Shown here: piece by piece, positions 1-10,115 of the stretch
How the letters are laid out: each line of letters opens with the position of its first letter
How positions within the stretch are numbered: position 1 is the first letter of the stretch
Source: Otatea glauca
Taxonomy: Eukaryota; Streptophyta; Magnoliopsida; Poales; Poaceae
Assembly: GCA_036346275.1 (NCBI GenBank)
Contig: CM070727.1
Location: 7,307,760 to 7,371,759 of the forward strand
DNA length: 64,000 nucleotides
Direction of reading: 5' to 3'
Translations under genes and position numbers: made by a program
The notes under the pieces: generated by a model
Seen by the model: only the letters and a program-made list of their open reading frames with translations
Database searches by the model: none
What the model was told of the DNA's origin: nothing

Positions 1-2042
1 GTACTTCTGTGGAAGGTTCCCATCATTGGTTGCGTCACCAAGTGCTCGTTGAATATCCCTCATTCGTGTACGAAGCTCCTTTGCAAAACCATGATTGCCT
101 CTGGAAGCTACAAAGCCAAGATATGTCTTTGCTCTTGTCAACTGGTCCTTGATGATGAGGATTGTAGCATCTGGGGAAGTTGCGGAATGGCGAGCACTAC
201 TATTTGTTGTGGGAAGAGCAGCATTACTATTACTTGCCCTAGTGTATGACTCTTTGGGGGTAGCATGTGTAGTTTGTTCAGATAATCTATCAGCAGTGCT
301 TTCCTGGATAATTACACCATTAGCAGTTAGATCAACCCTGAAAGATGGTGACTGACAGAATACTTACACATTATGATTGTGAATACAGTACATACATAAC
401 ACAGTACAATATGATACTCATTCATAGCAAACCATAAGATCGGCTTTCATAAAACAGTGCTAAACTGGAAAATCATGAATAACAGGATATCTAAATGCTC
501 TTGGGTCCTACTATCCAGAAGAAGGTAAGGAAAAAAAACAGTACCTCCATTAAAGGGAAATGGCAATATTTTGCATATTATTCCAATCTATTAAGATCAT
601 AGTTACCAGATTCGCTGTAAACCCCTGCGAATCGGGTTCGTCAAACCCGAGCTGTTTTAGAGTACGGGGTTCGTGTTCGCAGTGGAAATTAGAAGAAAAA
701 GTGGCGAACCATAAACCCAAATCCTCTACTGCGACTTGGACTAAATGTGTTTCTGATAACTATGATTAAGATAGGCTGCAATGGCTTAAGGCATAATCCT
801 AGGATAACTTTGAATCTTATAATAATTGTTTTTACCCCTATTATCAATTCATTCAGTCCTCAAACAATTTAGCTTCATATAACGAGCATGAGTTTAGGTC
901 CTAACTAGTAATATAGCTGTGATGAAACAAGGTGTAGTCCTAGGTTTATTTTACTTCTTACAATTAAATTGGATATCCGGATGTGTCTATAATTTTACTC
1001 TCTAGTCTCAAACCATGAACACATAGCCCTAAAATTATTTACCCTCTTAGAGGGAGCAAGAGTTCGATCGTCCTTGCCAAGCAATAAATTGGTCTTCTGT
1101 AAAAAACTTTACCTTTTTTAAAGATGAACTAAGGTTGTCAATAGTACGCATTCCAACAATGTTGCTCTCTCCTGCATCACTTGATCCATCCTTGTGCTCC
1201 ATCTCACTATCCTGCAACTCTCTCTCCTTCAATCCATCACCATCCTGCTCTTCAACTTCCTTGCTGTCCCCTGGTTCACCAAATCCATCTGCACTTCTCT
1301 CCCTGCTGATAACTTCCTTGATCAAGCCATCCTGTCCTGACTGAGCACCACCGCTCCCCTCAATAATATCATCCATATCCTCCACCTCATCGTCATCCTG
1401 ACATCCCGGCTCCTTCCTCTGTACACTTGCATCAGATTTTTCAGATGCATGGCTCCTCGACGCCGCCTCAACCACTTGCCGGTCATCAGTTGCTGATAAC
1501 ACCCGGTTTTTGTGCTCCCCTAGCCTCTCAATTGTCAAATCTACAAAAGTAGTTTGCCCAAACCACTAGTAAAAATTCTCATGCAAGAACCATTGCCATC
1601 AATGGGTAGCTTAAACACCAATAATGCAAACAAAATAGTCTATTTGTTCACCATTTCGTGATTTACAGCAACAGCAAAAATGCAAATCTTCCCTTCACGA
1701 GATGGACAAAATCAGACAGAAAGAGTGGATAAAGAACTCACCTTTGGAGAGAGAGACGTCGGACGCCGCCATCTGCGGCCACACCAGATTGGGTCCATCT
1801 TCCCGATCGAACGCGCCCCTCGCCACTGCAAAACACCACCAAAATCACAACCGTCAAGCACGGATCTTTCCGCAATGTTAACACCACACGCCTCAAACGC
1901 GGAGCAAGCCAAGGACCGCACCGGTGGAATCCGGGAAATGCGGGACCGGGGAGCCGCCGTAGAGCACGAGGGGCGCGAGCACCGACGCAATGAGGAGGAG
2001 GAGCATCGCCCCCCGGCACCGCCGGCCCCGCGCCGCCGCCAT
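1..2042 (-). CDS. GAUT3/4-like galacturonosyltransferase, N-terminal part (runs off left edge)
   Basis: Polygalacturonate 4-alpha-galacturonosyltransferase family (GT8), a Golgi enzyme of pectin synthesis. Four exons on the minus strand keep phase: 1922-2042, 1742-1825, 1113-1540 and 1-351 (open at the window edge), giving the first 328 residues. Residues 1-11 are basic and about 13-28 form a signal anchor (LLLLIASVLAPLVLY), as expected for a type II Golgi protein. Exon 3 opens with DLTIERLGEHKNRVLS, and exon 4 contains IKDQLTRAKTYLGF followed by ELRTRMRDIQRALGDAT; both blocks are typical of the GAUT stem region of the GAUT3/GAUT4 branch. The acidic stretch in exon 3 (residues about 90-200) is the variable linker. 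The catalytic GT8 domain would lie beyond the left edge. The exon 1 donor (CCG|GTGCGG) is not a strong site; it was chosen because only phase 1 keeps exons 2 and 3 open. The start at 2042 is the first ATG before the anchor. The family is clear; the paralogue number is not. Confidence 0.85.
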
Positions 2043-2950
2043 GGCCCTCGCACTGGCCGCCGGAGGTTCTAGACGGCCGCTTGAGGAATGAGGAGGAGAT
2101 GGCGGTCGCTTTCCGGTGAGGGCAGGTGCTTATTTTTGGGGGGTGGTTTGGGCGTCGTCGTGCGCGGACGCGAGATTTCGGGGCTCGCTAACGTGAGATC
2201 GGTGCCGGCCACGGCAGGAGCGTGCGTGACCCATGCGTGAATGCGTGATGCGCCGGTTTGGTAGACCTTGTTCTTGTTTGCTTGCTTTTGCCACGATTTT
2301 TTTTTTTGAAATAATATTTTTTAATGAAAAATTACTGAAATAATATACCAATTTAAAAAATTACAAATATACCCATATGAAAGAGAAGCACCGACACAGT
2401 GTCTGTCGCCAATTTGGCCGGGCTCTCTATCGTCAATTGGATTGGTGACAGAGAAGCAAACGTGAATTTTTTTTCAAATAAAAAACAAGAAATAAAAAAA
2501 ATGTTTGCAGAATTAGCCCCATGCGGTTTTTTGTTTGGGAAATAACCCCTTGGCCCGCTCGTGCCGCGCACAAGTATTTGCATTTTCTATATTCTATATG
2601 GTAAAGTAGGTTGGAATGTGTTGTCACATCTATTGATGTTCTTGCAACTGGTACAGTCATTGCATGTTTAAAGTTCAAAAACAATGGAATGAATGAAATA
2701 TAGCATTTCATAATAGAGGAGGATTACATGGCGCATACAGTTTAGAAGGTACAAATGGCGGTACAGAGCAATTACGAATATAGACAAAGTACGATACTAG
2801 TGTGCCTTTTGGAACTGTAAAAGGGCTGCATGGACTACACTTTATGAGCAGAGGACATTAAGACTCGAATGTGTTACCATACAACATCCATAGGGAGTGT
2901 TGATCGTCAAAACAACGTGGACGGGGCTGTTGATCACGGTAGTGGCAAGT

Positions 2951-3382
2951 TCAACTACAGCTGACATTGCCGTAGCAGCAGTAAGTGTGGTAGTCGCTGT
3001 CGAGGTGGACGACCTCCTCATTGTTCCTCTCCTTGAGTCTTTGACGACGTAGGTCGTCATTCTGGGTTTGAAGCTTGAAATTCTGCCTACGGAGTTGTTC
3101 GTTCTCCTTCTTGACCTCCGTGAGGTCCTCTTGCATTTCATCAAGGCGATACAACAATGTATGGATGTAGTATTGGGCATCTATGAGATACGGTGGATCC
3201 ACCAATTCAGTGAATTTGTAATCTGTGGTTTGCAATCCACCATGCTCTCATGGGGTTCGCAAGCGTAGGGTGCTAAGTTCGAACGGCGGCTCCTCGTCTG
3301 GCGGCGGCAAGGTGGCTAAGCAGCTCCAGTGAGTTACGTCTATCACTGAGTCGAGTAACTCGTACTACTAGACGTCCGCCAT
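2951..3382 (-). pseudogene. Broken coiled-coil protein gene carried inside the MULE
   Basis: A minus-strand frame from about 3325 to 2951 reads HWSCLATLPPPDEEPPFEL, then hits one in-frame TGA (near 3253), then continues through ELVDPPYLIDAQYYIHTLLY and a heptad-rich coiled coil (LTEVKKENEQLRRQNFKLQ) to a stop at 2951. An acceptor-like TTGCAG lies at about 3385, and a GC-rich candidate 5' exon lies at 4050-4240. I believe related sequences recur in grass transposons, sometimes next to GRF-type zinc fingers, but I cannot see a zinc finger here and give no function. The stop codon and the position within the MULE make a functional product unlikely. Confidence 0.5.
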
Positions 3383-3559
3383 ACCTGCAATTGAATAAAA
3401 TAATGTTAGTACGAATTCGAATATATAAACAAATTGAGTGTAGTAATTACAAAGAGAATTGAGTACAACAACAACACTACAAATTCGAATACACAAACGC
3501 TAACACCTTTTAAATTCTCAACCTACCCATACTGCTACACCTATGTACCACGACGACAA

Positions 3560-3975
3560 GTTGTGTATCTAAAAAAATATTGCTACTCTATATCGCTAAT
3601 TACTTAAGAACCAAATTAATCTGATCAGCAAGTCGTGTATTTACAAAAATTATTGCTACACTATACAACTAATTACGTACAAACCTAATTAATTTTATCG
3701 CTAAGTCATGTATTTAAAAAAACTATTGCTACTCTACACAGTTAATTACGTACGAACCTAATTAATGTGGTCAGTAAGTTGTGTATCTAATTACTTACAA
3801 ACCTAATTAATCTGATCACTACATCATGTATCTAAATAACTACTGCCACTCTACATAGCTGATTACTTACAATCTAATTAATTTGCTCGCTAAGTCGTAT
3901 ATCTGAAGTCGCTAAGTCGTACATCTGAAGTTGCTAAGTCATACATCTAAAGTCGCTAAGTCGTACACCTAATGA
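3560..3975. repeat. Degenerate tandem repeats inside the MULE
   Basis: Five or more diverged units of roughly 75-80 bases share the blocks TGCTACTCTAYAYAGCTAATTAC, AACCTAATTAATYTGATC and GCTAAGTCGTGTATCTAAA. At 3890-3970 a shorter unit of about 20 bases (GCTAAGTCGTACATCTGAAG) is repeated four times. The stretch is AT-rich and probably intronic to the broken gene nearby. Confidence 0.65.
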
Positions 3976-4351
3976 CTTACAAGTCTATTTAATCTGATCA
4001 CTAAATCGTATTTTTAAAATTTAATTGAAATAAACGAAAAGAAATTACCTGCAAAGATGCGAGCCCTTTTCTTCCTCCTCCCCATCTTCTTCCCCTCCTC
4101 CACCTCCCCCTCCTCTTCTTCTTCCCCTCCTCCTTGTTCTCTCTCCTCTCTTTCTCTGCTGCGCTTGGCTCGGCTGGCAAAATGAGAAGCTGAGTTGGAC
4201 TGTTTGGCGACGGAGAGTCTGTCGCCATTTTAAACAGTGACAAGGGTGTAGATTTGTTATTTTTTAATTCGACATATTATTTCTATAGTTTTCTATTTTT
4301 TAAATGTTATTTTAAAAAATTCCTTTTGCTACAGTGGATCACAAAAAGTTA

Positions 4352-4459
4352 GGGCTCTTTGCAACATATGAATTTCACGTGAATCTCGCACAAATTTGAC
4401 AGAAATTAGCTAATTTTTCATAAAAACAGAAATTTTTTCTCGTTGGCCCAAACAGAGCC
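4352..4459. mobile_element. Tourist-like MITE (PIF/Harbinger type), 108 bp
   Basis: It starts GGGCTCTTTG and ends CAAACAGAGCC, an imperfect inverted repeat of the Tourist type. It is flanked on both sides by TTA (4349-4351 and 4460-4462), the usual target of PIF/Harbinger elements. It sits only 30 bases from the right end of the MULE. Confidence 0.6.
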
Positions 4460-4470
4460 TTAACCAATTA

Positions 4471-4738
4471 CTCCCACCATTCCTAAATAGATGTTATTGT
4501 AGGTTATTGCACTTTCATCGAGTCACATCTACAAAAGACTGCGTTGTCCCTCTTCATTATATTTTTTAGATGATGCGTCTTGCTTTGGTTCATGGTAATA
4601 AATAACGTTAGAAATAGCTAAATGGATGGATATAGAAGAAAAAAAATGATAAAAGAATCACCTCGAAATTGTAGAATGGCATAAATCTAGGAATAATATT
4701 TGAAAGCTGGAATAATATTTATTCGGGAATGGATGGAG
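4471..4738. mobile_element. Stowaway-like MITE, 268 bp
   Basis: The left end CTCCCACCATTCCTAAATAG is matched by the reverse complement of the right end (CTCCATCCATTCCCGAATAA), and both continue into ATATTATT-type sequence. TA dinucleotides flank it at 4469-4470 and 4739-4740. CTCC-starting termini and a TA target are diagnostic of Stowaway (Tc1/mariner) MITEs. Confidence 0.7.
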
Positions 4739-5079
4739 TAAATTTGTAGAGCAAAATCTATTCATTTCGATGGTTGCATATGGGCCAATGACGAAGTATA
4801 TATGGATTCCCCTGATTTTCTACTCAAATCCGGGGAGAGATGCGGAAGACCAGAGCCTCAAGTAGATTACTACATTAAAGATTTGTAGTCTAGCGTCTAG
4901 GTTGACGTAGCGATGGATTTAAATGGGGGCAAATAGTGCTTAGGCTTAGGCCCTCTTTTTTTATCGTCTGATGAAAATCCAATTATCCAAATCTGGACTA
5001 CAGGGCGACGGCTATAGTAGCCGATGCGTAGGGATTTTGCTACGAAAAAGATAGAGCAGTGCAAAAATCAGTATTTCGT

Positions 5080-5600
5080 TGAGATATAGTTGGACTCTGA
5101 GTTAGTCCAAGTTCTAATTGTTCAAATACATTTCGACTCTATCTTATTATGGATGAATTTGAATCTATCTCTAATAGATTTATGTTATAAATATGGCAAC
5201 TTTTGTACTAGAGAATCAATCTAATAAAGAGAGAATTTTTTTTACCTCCTATATTGTGTGTGCTCGTCTAATTGTTCTTGTTATTTGATCGGTGCATTGT
5301 GTTCGATCTACATGGCCGTCATTGTTTTACAATACGTTATCAATACGAAACTCCCCGAGATCGATCAAGACCGGCCGTCTGCTTGCATAAATCGGTATTG
5401 CATTGATTTTCGATCAGTATCAAGCGATTAAATCTACTGCAAGTCACACGTAAGTTTGTGGTATATAAGTTAATCACATCTGAACAAGTTTTTAATTATA
5501 TAGATTAATTTTTCTAATTGCTTAGATTATTCGTTTAATTTGATAGAAAAATTAGGGTTTCTAAGTAGCTACTATTCATCAAAATATTATCAACAAAATT
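5080..5600 (+). mobile_element. LTR retrotransposon fragment (probable Copia LTR end and leader)
   Basis: A TATA-like GTTATAAATATGG (about 5184) is followed by an AATAAA signal (about 5223) and then by TACAATACGTTATCAATACGA (about 5330), which resembles the LTR-end/leader junction of a class of plant Copia elements. A similar arrangement occurs at 47290-47550. No protease, integrase or reverse transcriptase is readable. The short open frame at 5607-6005 could be a decayed gag leader but shows no domain. Borders are uncertain and no target duplication was found. Confidence 0.35.
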
Positions 5601-5924
5601 TCTTTAATGACGGCACCAGCCGAGCCACCGTGTGTGCTGGCGACGCCCACCGCACGCCAAACCACCACGCCGGCTCCTAAGTTTTGCCCTGCGGTGCTAA
5701 CCGATCTGAAGCGACGACGGTGCCGACGCCCCCGACTCATGCCCACGACACCGTGCGCCCCCGCTGGGCCCGTGCCACCGGCCACCGCTATGCCAGAGAC
5801 ATATCATTGTAGCTCTAGTGACTTGCGAACCCAACTCTTGTATACTACCTGTACTAAACTCGTGAGGTTTCCGCCTGAGGAGCCTCCCCACGCGTCCTCC
5901 CTCACCAAAAGCTTCTCCAAAAAA

Positions 5925-6320
5925 TACGTAATTACGTTTAGGTCTTTTCATCCGTTTTTACGTTTAGATCTTCTTCGGAAAAAAATGTTTAGGTCTTTTT
6001 TTTGAGAAAAAAACGTTACGTTTATATCCTTTTTCAGAAGAAAAAAAGGTATATTACGTTTATATCCTTTTTGCCTTTTTAAGCATTACGTTTAGATCCT
6101 TTTTTGTACTCATCCGAAAAAAAGCGTTTAAGTCCTTTTTATGTCTTTTTTTTTGGAAAAAAACCGTTTATATCATTTTTATCATTTTTTACGTATGGAG
6201 CGGCGGTCGCGGCGTGGCACGTCGCGGTAACTCAGATACATTTATATCCTTTCAACCGTTCCACCGAATAGATGCGAAAAAAAACGCAATTACGTTTTTA
6301 TCCTTTCAACCGTTTTGCGT
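5925..6320. repeat. Irregular tandem repeat with core ACGTTTAKATCCTTTT
   Basis: At least eight copies of a short core (variants of TTACGTTTAGATCCTTTTT or TTTATATCCTTTTT) alternate with A-rich spacers (GGAAAAAAA). The spacing is irregular, about 30-50 bases. Two diverged copies continue to about 6310, where a GC-rich block with TTTTCTCGATTTGMTCGCGT repeated at 6317 and 6359 takes over. No gene is visible. Confidence 0.6.
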
Positions 6321-6439
6321 GTTTCCTCGATTTGCTCGCGTAAGGAGCGGTAGTCGCGTGTTTTCTCGATTTGATCGCGTGTGTAGCGGCGGTCACAGCG
6401 TGGCATGCCGCGGTCACTTGCCTAGTTATCACAATTATT

Positions 6440-7375
6440 TGGGAACCTAGCTAGCTACAGACGCATGTTTTCCAGGAAAAAGCTGTCGAATTTCCCAATG
6501 TCCAATTCACCAATTGAGATCAAACATACCATCAGATCACCTTCATCTTGGGTATGATAGATGAAGGTATGATCGCTTCGAATCCCAAGCCTATCGCTGC
6601 CACGCATGGTCTTGTGCTTCCCTCCCAAGCTTGCACCTGGCCGGAGCTTCTTCGGAAATGGTGGTAGGCGGTGCACAAAGTTTTCGAACACAACCAAAGG
6701 CTAGAAATCCAAGTGAAATCTCAAAGAATTAAAGAACACGCGACAGATGTGTAAGTATTTCCACCGAGTTCGGTGCTTGAAAATGACTATGAGTCCGTGA
6801 TTGACAGGCTGAAAAACCAGCCACATTCTTCTCGTGTTTTATTACGGGAGTATGGCAAAACCCGTGTACGCGGCGCACCTCGGATTCGGAGTTTCGGCTA
6901 TATATACAAATCAAGCGACCTACCGACGAACTGCCTGCCTCGAGCAAAACCGCGCGCCGCCAAATCCTGCCCCCGTCTGATCGATCTTTCTCGGCAGCAA
7001 CCTCTTTCAGGTGTACATGCTGCGTGCCGCCGGGATCAGCTCGATCGTGCAGTCGGTTCGTTGATCCTATCTCGTACGCACGCCGCGCGCGCGCGAAATG
7101 GCATCCGTCTCTGCGAGGACGAGCCGTGGCTCGGTTGGCTCGGTGCGAGCGAGAGTGTTCGCCCAGCCCGTCCGGGATCGCACCCGGACATCTCACTGAT
7201 CTCACCCTTCTAAATAAAATAGGATACACTCGTATACGTGTTTGATGGGGAAATGTATATATATTCATGCTTTCTTACGCTTCGATGCCTTCGCGAGAAT
7301 CCCAGCGTGTGTTAAAAGAAACGTACACGCGTGTATATGGTGGCACGAGTGAGATGTGAGTTGTGTGTGAGTTCA
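6440..7375. other. Intergenic, GC-rich island with a TATA-like site; no gene supported
   Basis: A TATA-like GGCTATATATACAAAT (6896-6911, plus) precedes a GC-rich tract to 7210 that could be a promoter and leader. The open frames in both strands (for example 6729-7268 minus and 6773-7213 plus) show no domain, biased composition or splice structure that I would defend. Confidence 0.3.
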
Positions 7376-7512
7376 CTTTATATTCTTAAATAAAAGAAAT
7401 CTCCGACCTCATAAAATTCCTACTGAGATAATAAGCAGGGATCAGGATTTGAACTTGATCGGTAGAGTCATACACCCATAACTTTATCACCCTACCAAGC
7501 GATAGTTGTTGC
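7376..7512 (-). mobile_element. Possible tRNA-derived SINE head
   Basis: On the minus strand, GCTTGGTAGGGTGATAAAG resembles a tRNA D-arm/A box, and GATCAAGTTCAAATCCTGATC about 40 bases later resembles a T-arm/B box with a closing stem. No acceptor stem closes around them, so it is not a working tRNA gene. Length, tail and duplication are not resolved. Confidence 0.3.
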
Positions 7513-9041
7513 TATTGTGTGGTAAGTCATCACATGTTTTGCAGCTTCTTGTCATAAAAAAGTTAGACACAGGTTTTACAACTTCTCGTTGTAACAAAAA
7601 CACTTTAAATTAAAGGAGGGCGACTAGCGTTCACATGTACGATAGAAAGTCATGCACCCCTCTCATCCGTCAGATCTCACTTAAGATATTGATATCATAT
7701 GCTTGCAACAAATCTTTGCTTCAAATGTAACAAACATAAAATCAACAAACAAGATCGTGTAATAAATTTGAACTTCCAGGGTAATAAATACAATAACCTA
7801 TTGAAAAAAAACTTAAACATATTGCAACAACGAAGAAATCATTGAACATCTATAACGACATTTGATGTTTTGTACCGCAACATTTGAAAACAACTACAGT
7901 AACAACTCGGTTTACCAGCACCAAACATTTTGAGATGAGCATAAAGAAGGAAGATACGGTTGACCCGCGTTACTATCCCCATCATTGGCATTCTCAGATC
8001 CATCACTGGCGAGTAGATGACGACCTCGACTAGCACGTATTCAATAGGTTTTTATTGTGGCAGCAACAAATCCGGTGAACTTCGACTACTTCATGGAAAG
8101 GTGAGACATCCAATGAGCTTTAACCATTGCAGAAGGTCTCACTTGTGTAGGATTGGGGCACTCATACGGCGGCTTGGTTGGAGCTTACCATAGCTATGCT
8201 TGAAGAGAGAGGAATAGGTGGGGATATGGATTCAATCGTTCTGGATTCTGAAAACTGTAGGGATAGAAAGTAGGAGAGAAGAGTTTAGGGGCATGGGAAA
8301 GAAGTCCGATGAGATGAAAGTGGTGGGATCTATACCTTTTTATAACGCACCTAAGCATTCTTTTCTACGTCCACCCCAAATAATGCACCCCACTAGAGAT
8401 GATCCAACCTTCATGCACCCAGCGAAACGTCCCCAGAAACTTGCCTCCATCAAAATTAACCTCTCAGATCTTTCCTCAACTTTACTCATCCACATCCGAT
8501 GGTCATTGTTTAATGTGTCTAACTCATCCCTGTGGCCCACAACCTCCAGCATCATCTCAAGGAAAAGAAAACAAATATCCTGGAATGAAGGAAAAGGAAA
8601 CAAACGTTCTAGAAAAGGAAAAAACAATATATTATGTGCTGGGAAAAGAAAACCGGAAGACAAGGCACTATACTAGTATTTCATAGGATAAGTAAGATCC
8701 CACGTCATCTGAACTCTAACAATATCTTAAATTAAATCCTCATGATTCTCAGCTGTACAGATTAAAGCAGAAAATCAACTGAAAAGATTGAAAGAAGCAT
8801 TACTTTTTTTGAGGGGGTAAGAAGCACTACTAATTACTAATTAGCAATAAAAATAAATGGAAAAATTGGAAAGGGTTGAACCCTCGAGTCGATTATCCTT
8901 TCTATCATAATCATCAGCACCCCCGGTCCCCACCATAGTCCACACGACATGTCAGCGTCACGCGGCTGATGAGGCGCCGCTGCGCAATGAATGCCGCCAC
9001 GTGGGGCCCACCTCCCAACCGACGGCCGGGCCACGTCATCG
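7513..9041. other. Intergenic, no gene supported
   Basis: Mostly AT-rich non-coding sequence. A minus-strand frame at 8340-8663 has a moderately coding-like composition (LEMMLEVVGHRDELDTLNND) and may be a captured exon, but I cannot place it in a family. The 3' flank of the small gene at 9042 includes a GC-rich segment from about 8930. Confidence 0.4.
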
Positions 9042-9425
9042 TCACGCGGCCGGCGCGGGCCCGCCCTTGAGCGCCGAGCGCCAGACGGGGTCCACCTCGC
9101 CGTCGGCGGTTGCGGCGAGCCACGCGTCCACGTCGTCGAAGAGCGCGCGCTGCTTGCTCTGCGGCGGCGAGACGAGGCGGTCTCCCGGCACGCCGATGGC
9201 CGCGGCGCCGCCGTCCACGAGGGAGCGGAAGAACACGTCCCGCACCTCCCACTCGCCCCCGGCGACCAAGCCGAGCCCGCCGCGGCACTTCTGCCACGGG
9301 AACCGGAACACCCCCGGCGGCCGCCGCCACGTCTCGCCGACGTCCACTGCCTCCCCCTCGAACGGGAAGTCCAGCACCTCCTCCCTCGCGCGCTTCGTCG
9401 TCTTGCGCTCCGGCCGCCGATCCAT
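9042..9425 (-). CDS. Small uncharacterised grass protein, 127 aa
   Basis: A GC-rich minus-strand frame of 127 codons starts MDRRPERKTTKRAREEVLDF and contains GETWRRPPGVFRFPWQKC, FFRSLVDGGAAAIGVPGDR and FDDVDAWLAATADGEVDPVW. The N-terminus is basic and could act as a nuclear signal; no membrane span or signal peptide is seen. I do not recognise the family. A splice donor GAG|GTACGT at 9628-9629 and an acceptor ATCGACAG just before the start suggest a leader exon (about 9629-9770) without an ATG and an intron immediately 5' of the coding region. That supports the start at 9425 over the ATG at 9443, which would lie in the intron. Strong third-position GC in this frame argues that it is real. Confidence 0.6.
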   Translation of the reverse strand: MDRRPERKTTKRAREEVLDFPFEGEAVDVGETWRRPPGVFRFPWQKCRGGLGLVAGGEWEVRDVFFRSLVDGGAAAIGVPGDRLVSPPQSKQRALFDDVDAWLAATADGEVDPVWRSALKGGPAPAA

Positions 9426-9628
9426 GCACGGCTGTCGATGCATGCATGCACGGCGATATTAGCATTGATATATATATCGGCCTCTCAACTCTCAAAAACC
9501 ATCCTGGCTCGCATATATGCATGGCAAAGTGACAATGCAATGGCCGCATGCAACCGTACAGAACTAGTTAAGAACAAGAACCTTTCATGCATCGATCATG
9601 GATGCATTCTACACGTACGTAACGTACC

Positions 9629-9772
9629 TCAGACGACGAAAGGATAGAGACGACGAAGGAGATCAGGTGGTATTCTTGGGAAGGAGGAGAGGTGGTGTTC
9701 TTGGGGAGGATGAGGTGGTGGTGGTGGTGGTCGGCGTTCGCGTGACCACGGCGACGAAGTTTGCGGGCGTTT
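9629..9772 (-). other. Putative 5' leader exon of the 127-aa gene
   Basis: The minus-strand sequence is CCACCACCACCTCATCC-rich, lacks ATG and ends at a good donor (GAG|GTACGT, 9629/9628). A TTTAAA element lies just upstream at about 9770. It is placed by splice signals only. Confidence 0.4.
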
Positions 9773-9944
9773 AAATCAGTGGGGAGAATCCTCAGGGTAG
9801 GGGGTGGTGGAACGCTAGCTAAAGGCTAATGGGCGGCCGTTTGCACGCACGCCACGCGAAGGCTCGAACGGGAAGAAAACTAACGACTACTAGCGCTAGT
9901 ATATATTACCTTCGCTTACGAGGCGGATCTTTTCTTAATACATA

Positions 9945-10115
9945 ACTAAGAAGATACAGAAAATAACTAAACTATTCCTAAGTGTTATCTCTAAATACTA
10001 TATTTAATACATACACATAGAAAATATCAAGTAAATCTATATATTTATTAGGGATATAAAGAATTAAAGCATCACACAAATTTTCATATTAAAACATAAA
10101 ATACATCTCATATTG
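9945..10115. mobile_element. MITE copy related to the one at 27593
   Basis: The segment from AAATAACTAAACTATTCCTA through TCTCTAAATACTATATTTAATA to CATATTAAAACATAAAATACA matches the reverse complement of 27640-27800 over most of its length. The ends here are degraded, so borders are approximate. Confidence 0.55.

Larger units (their letters stand above)
2295..4322. mobile_element. Mutator-like element (MULE), non-autonomous, about 2.0 kb
   Basis: The first about 75 bases (from GATTTTTT at 2295) match imperfectly the reverse complement of the last about 75 bases (ending at 4322). Both contain an AAATAAYATTT-type AT block, then a TTAAAAAATWACAAATMTACMC block, then a GTCTGTCGCCA or GACAGACTCTC motif. 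The element is flanked by a direct repeat CTTTTGCCAC (2285-2294) and CTTTTGCTAC (4323-4332), a 10-bp duplication with one mismatch (9 bp if the first C is not counted), which fits the 9-11 bp duplications of Mutator elements. No MURA transposase was seen. The inside holds a broken coiled-coil coding region and degenerate tandem repeats, so it is either a deletion derivative or a gene-carrying MULE. Confidence 0.7.

Noticed and set aside
600..740. hAT-like remnant in GAUT intron 3 (CGAATCGGGTTCGTCAAACCC)
   Set aside because: No matching inverted end or 8-bp duplication was found nearby.
6455..6697. 80-codon minus frame containing FIYHTQDEGDLMV, considered as a PB1-like exon
   Set aside because: The resemblance is a few residues only, and no neighbouring exons were found.
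6729..7268. 179-codon minus frame and overlapping plus frames
   Set aside because: Overlapping open frames in both strands of a GC-rich tract, none with a motif. Probably a promoter or leader region.
8340..8663. 107-codon minus frame with a short coiled-coil look
   Set aside because: No family recognised, no splice partners, and the opposite strand is also open.
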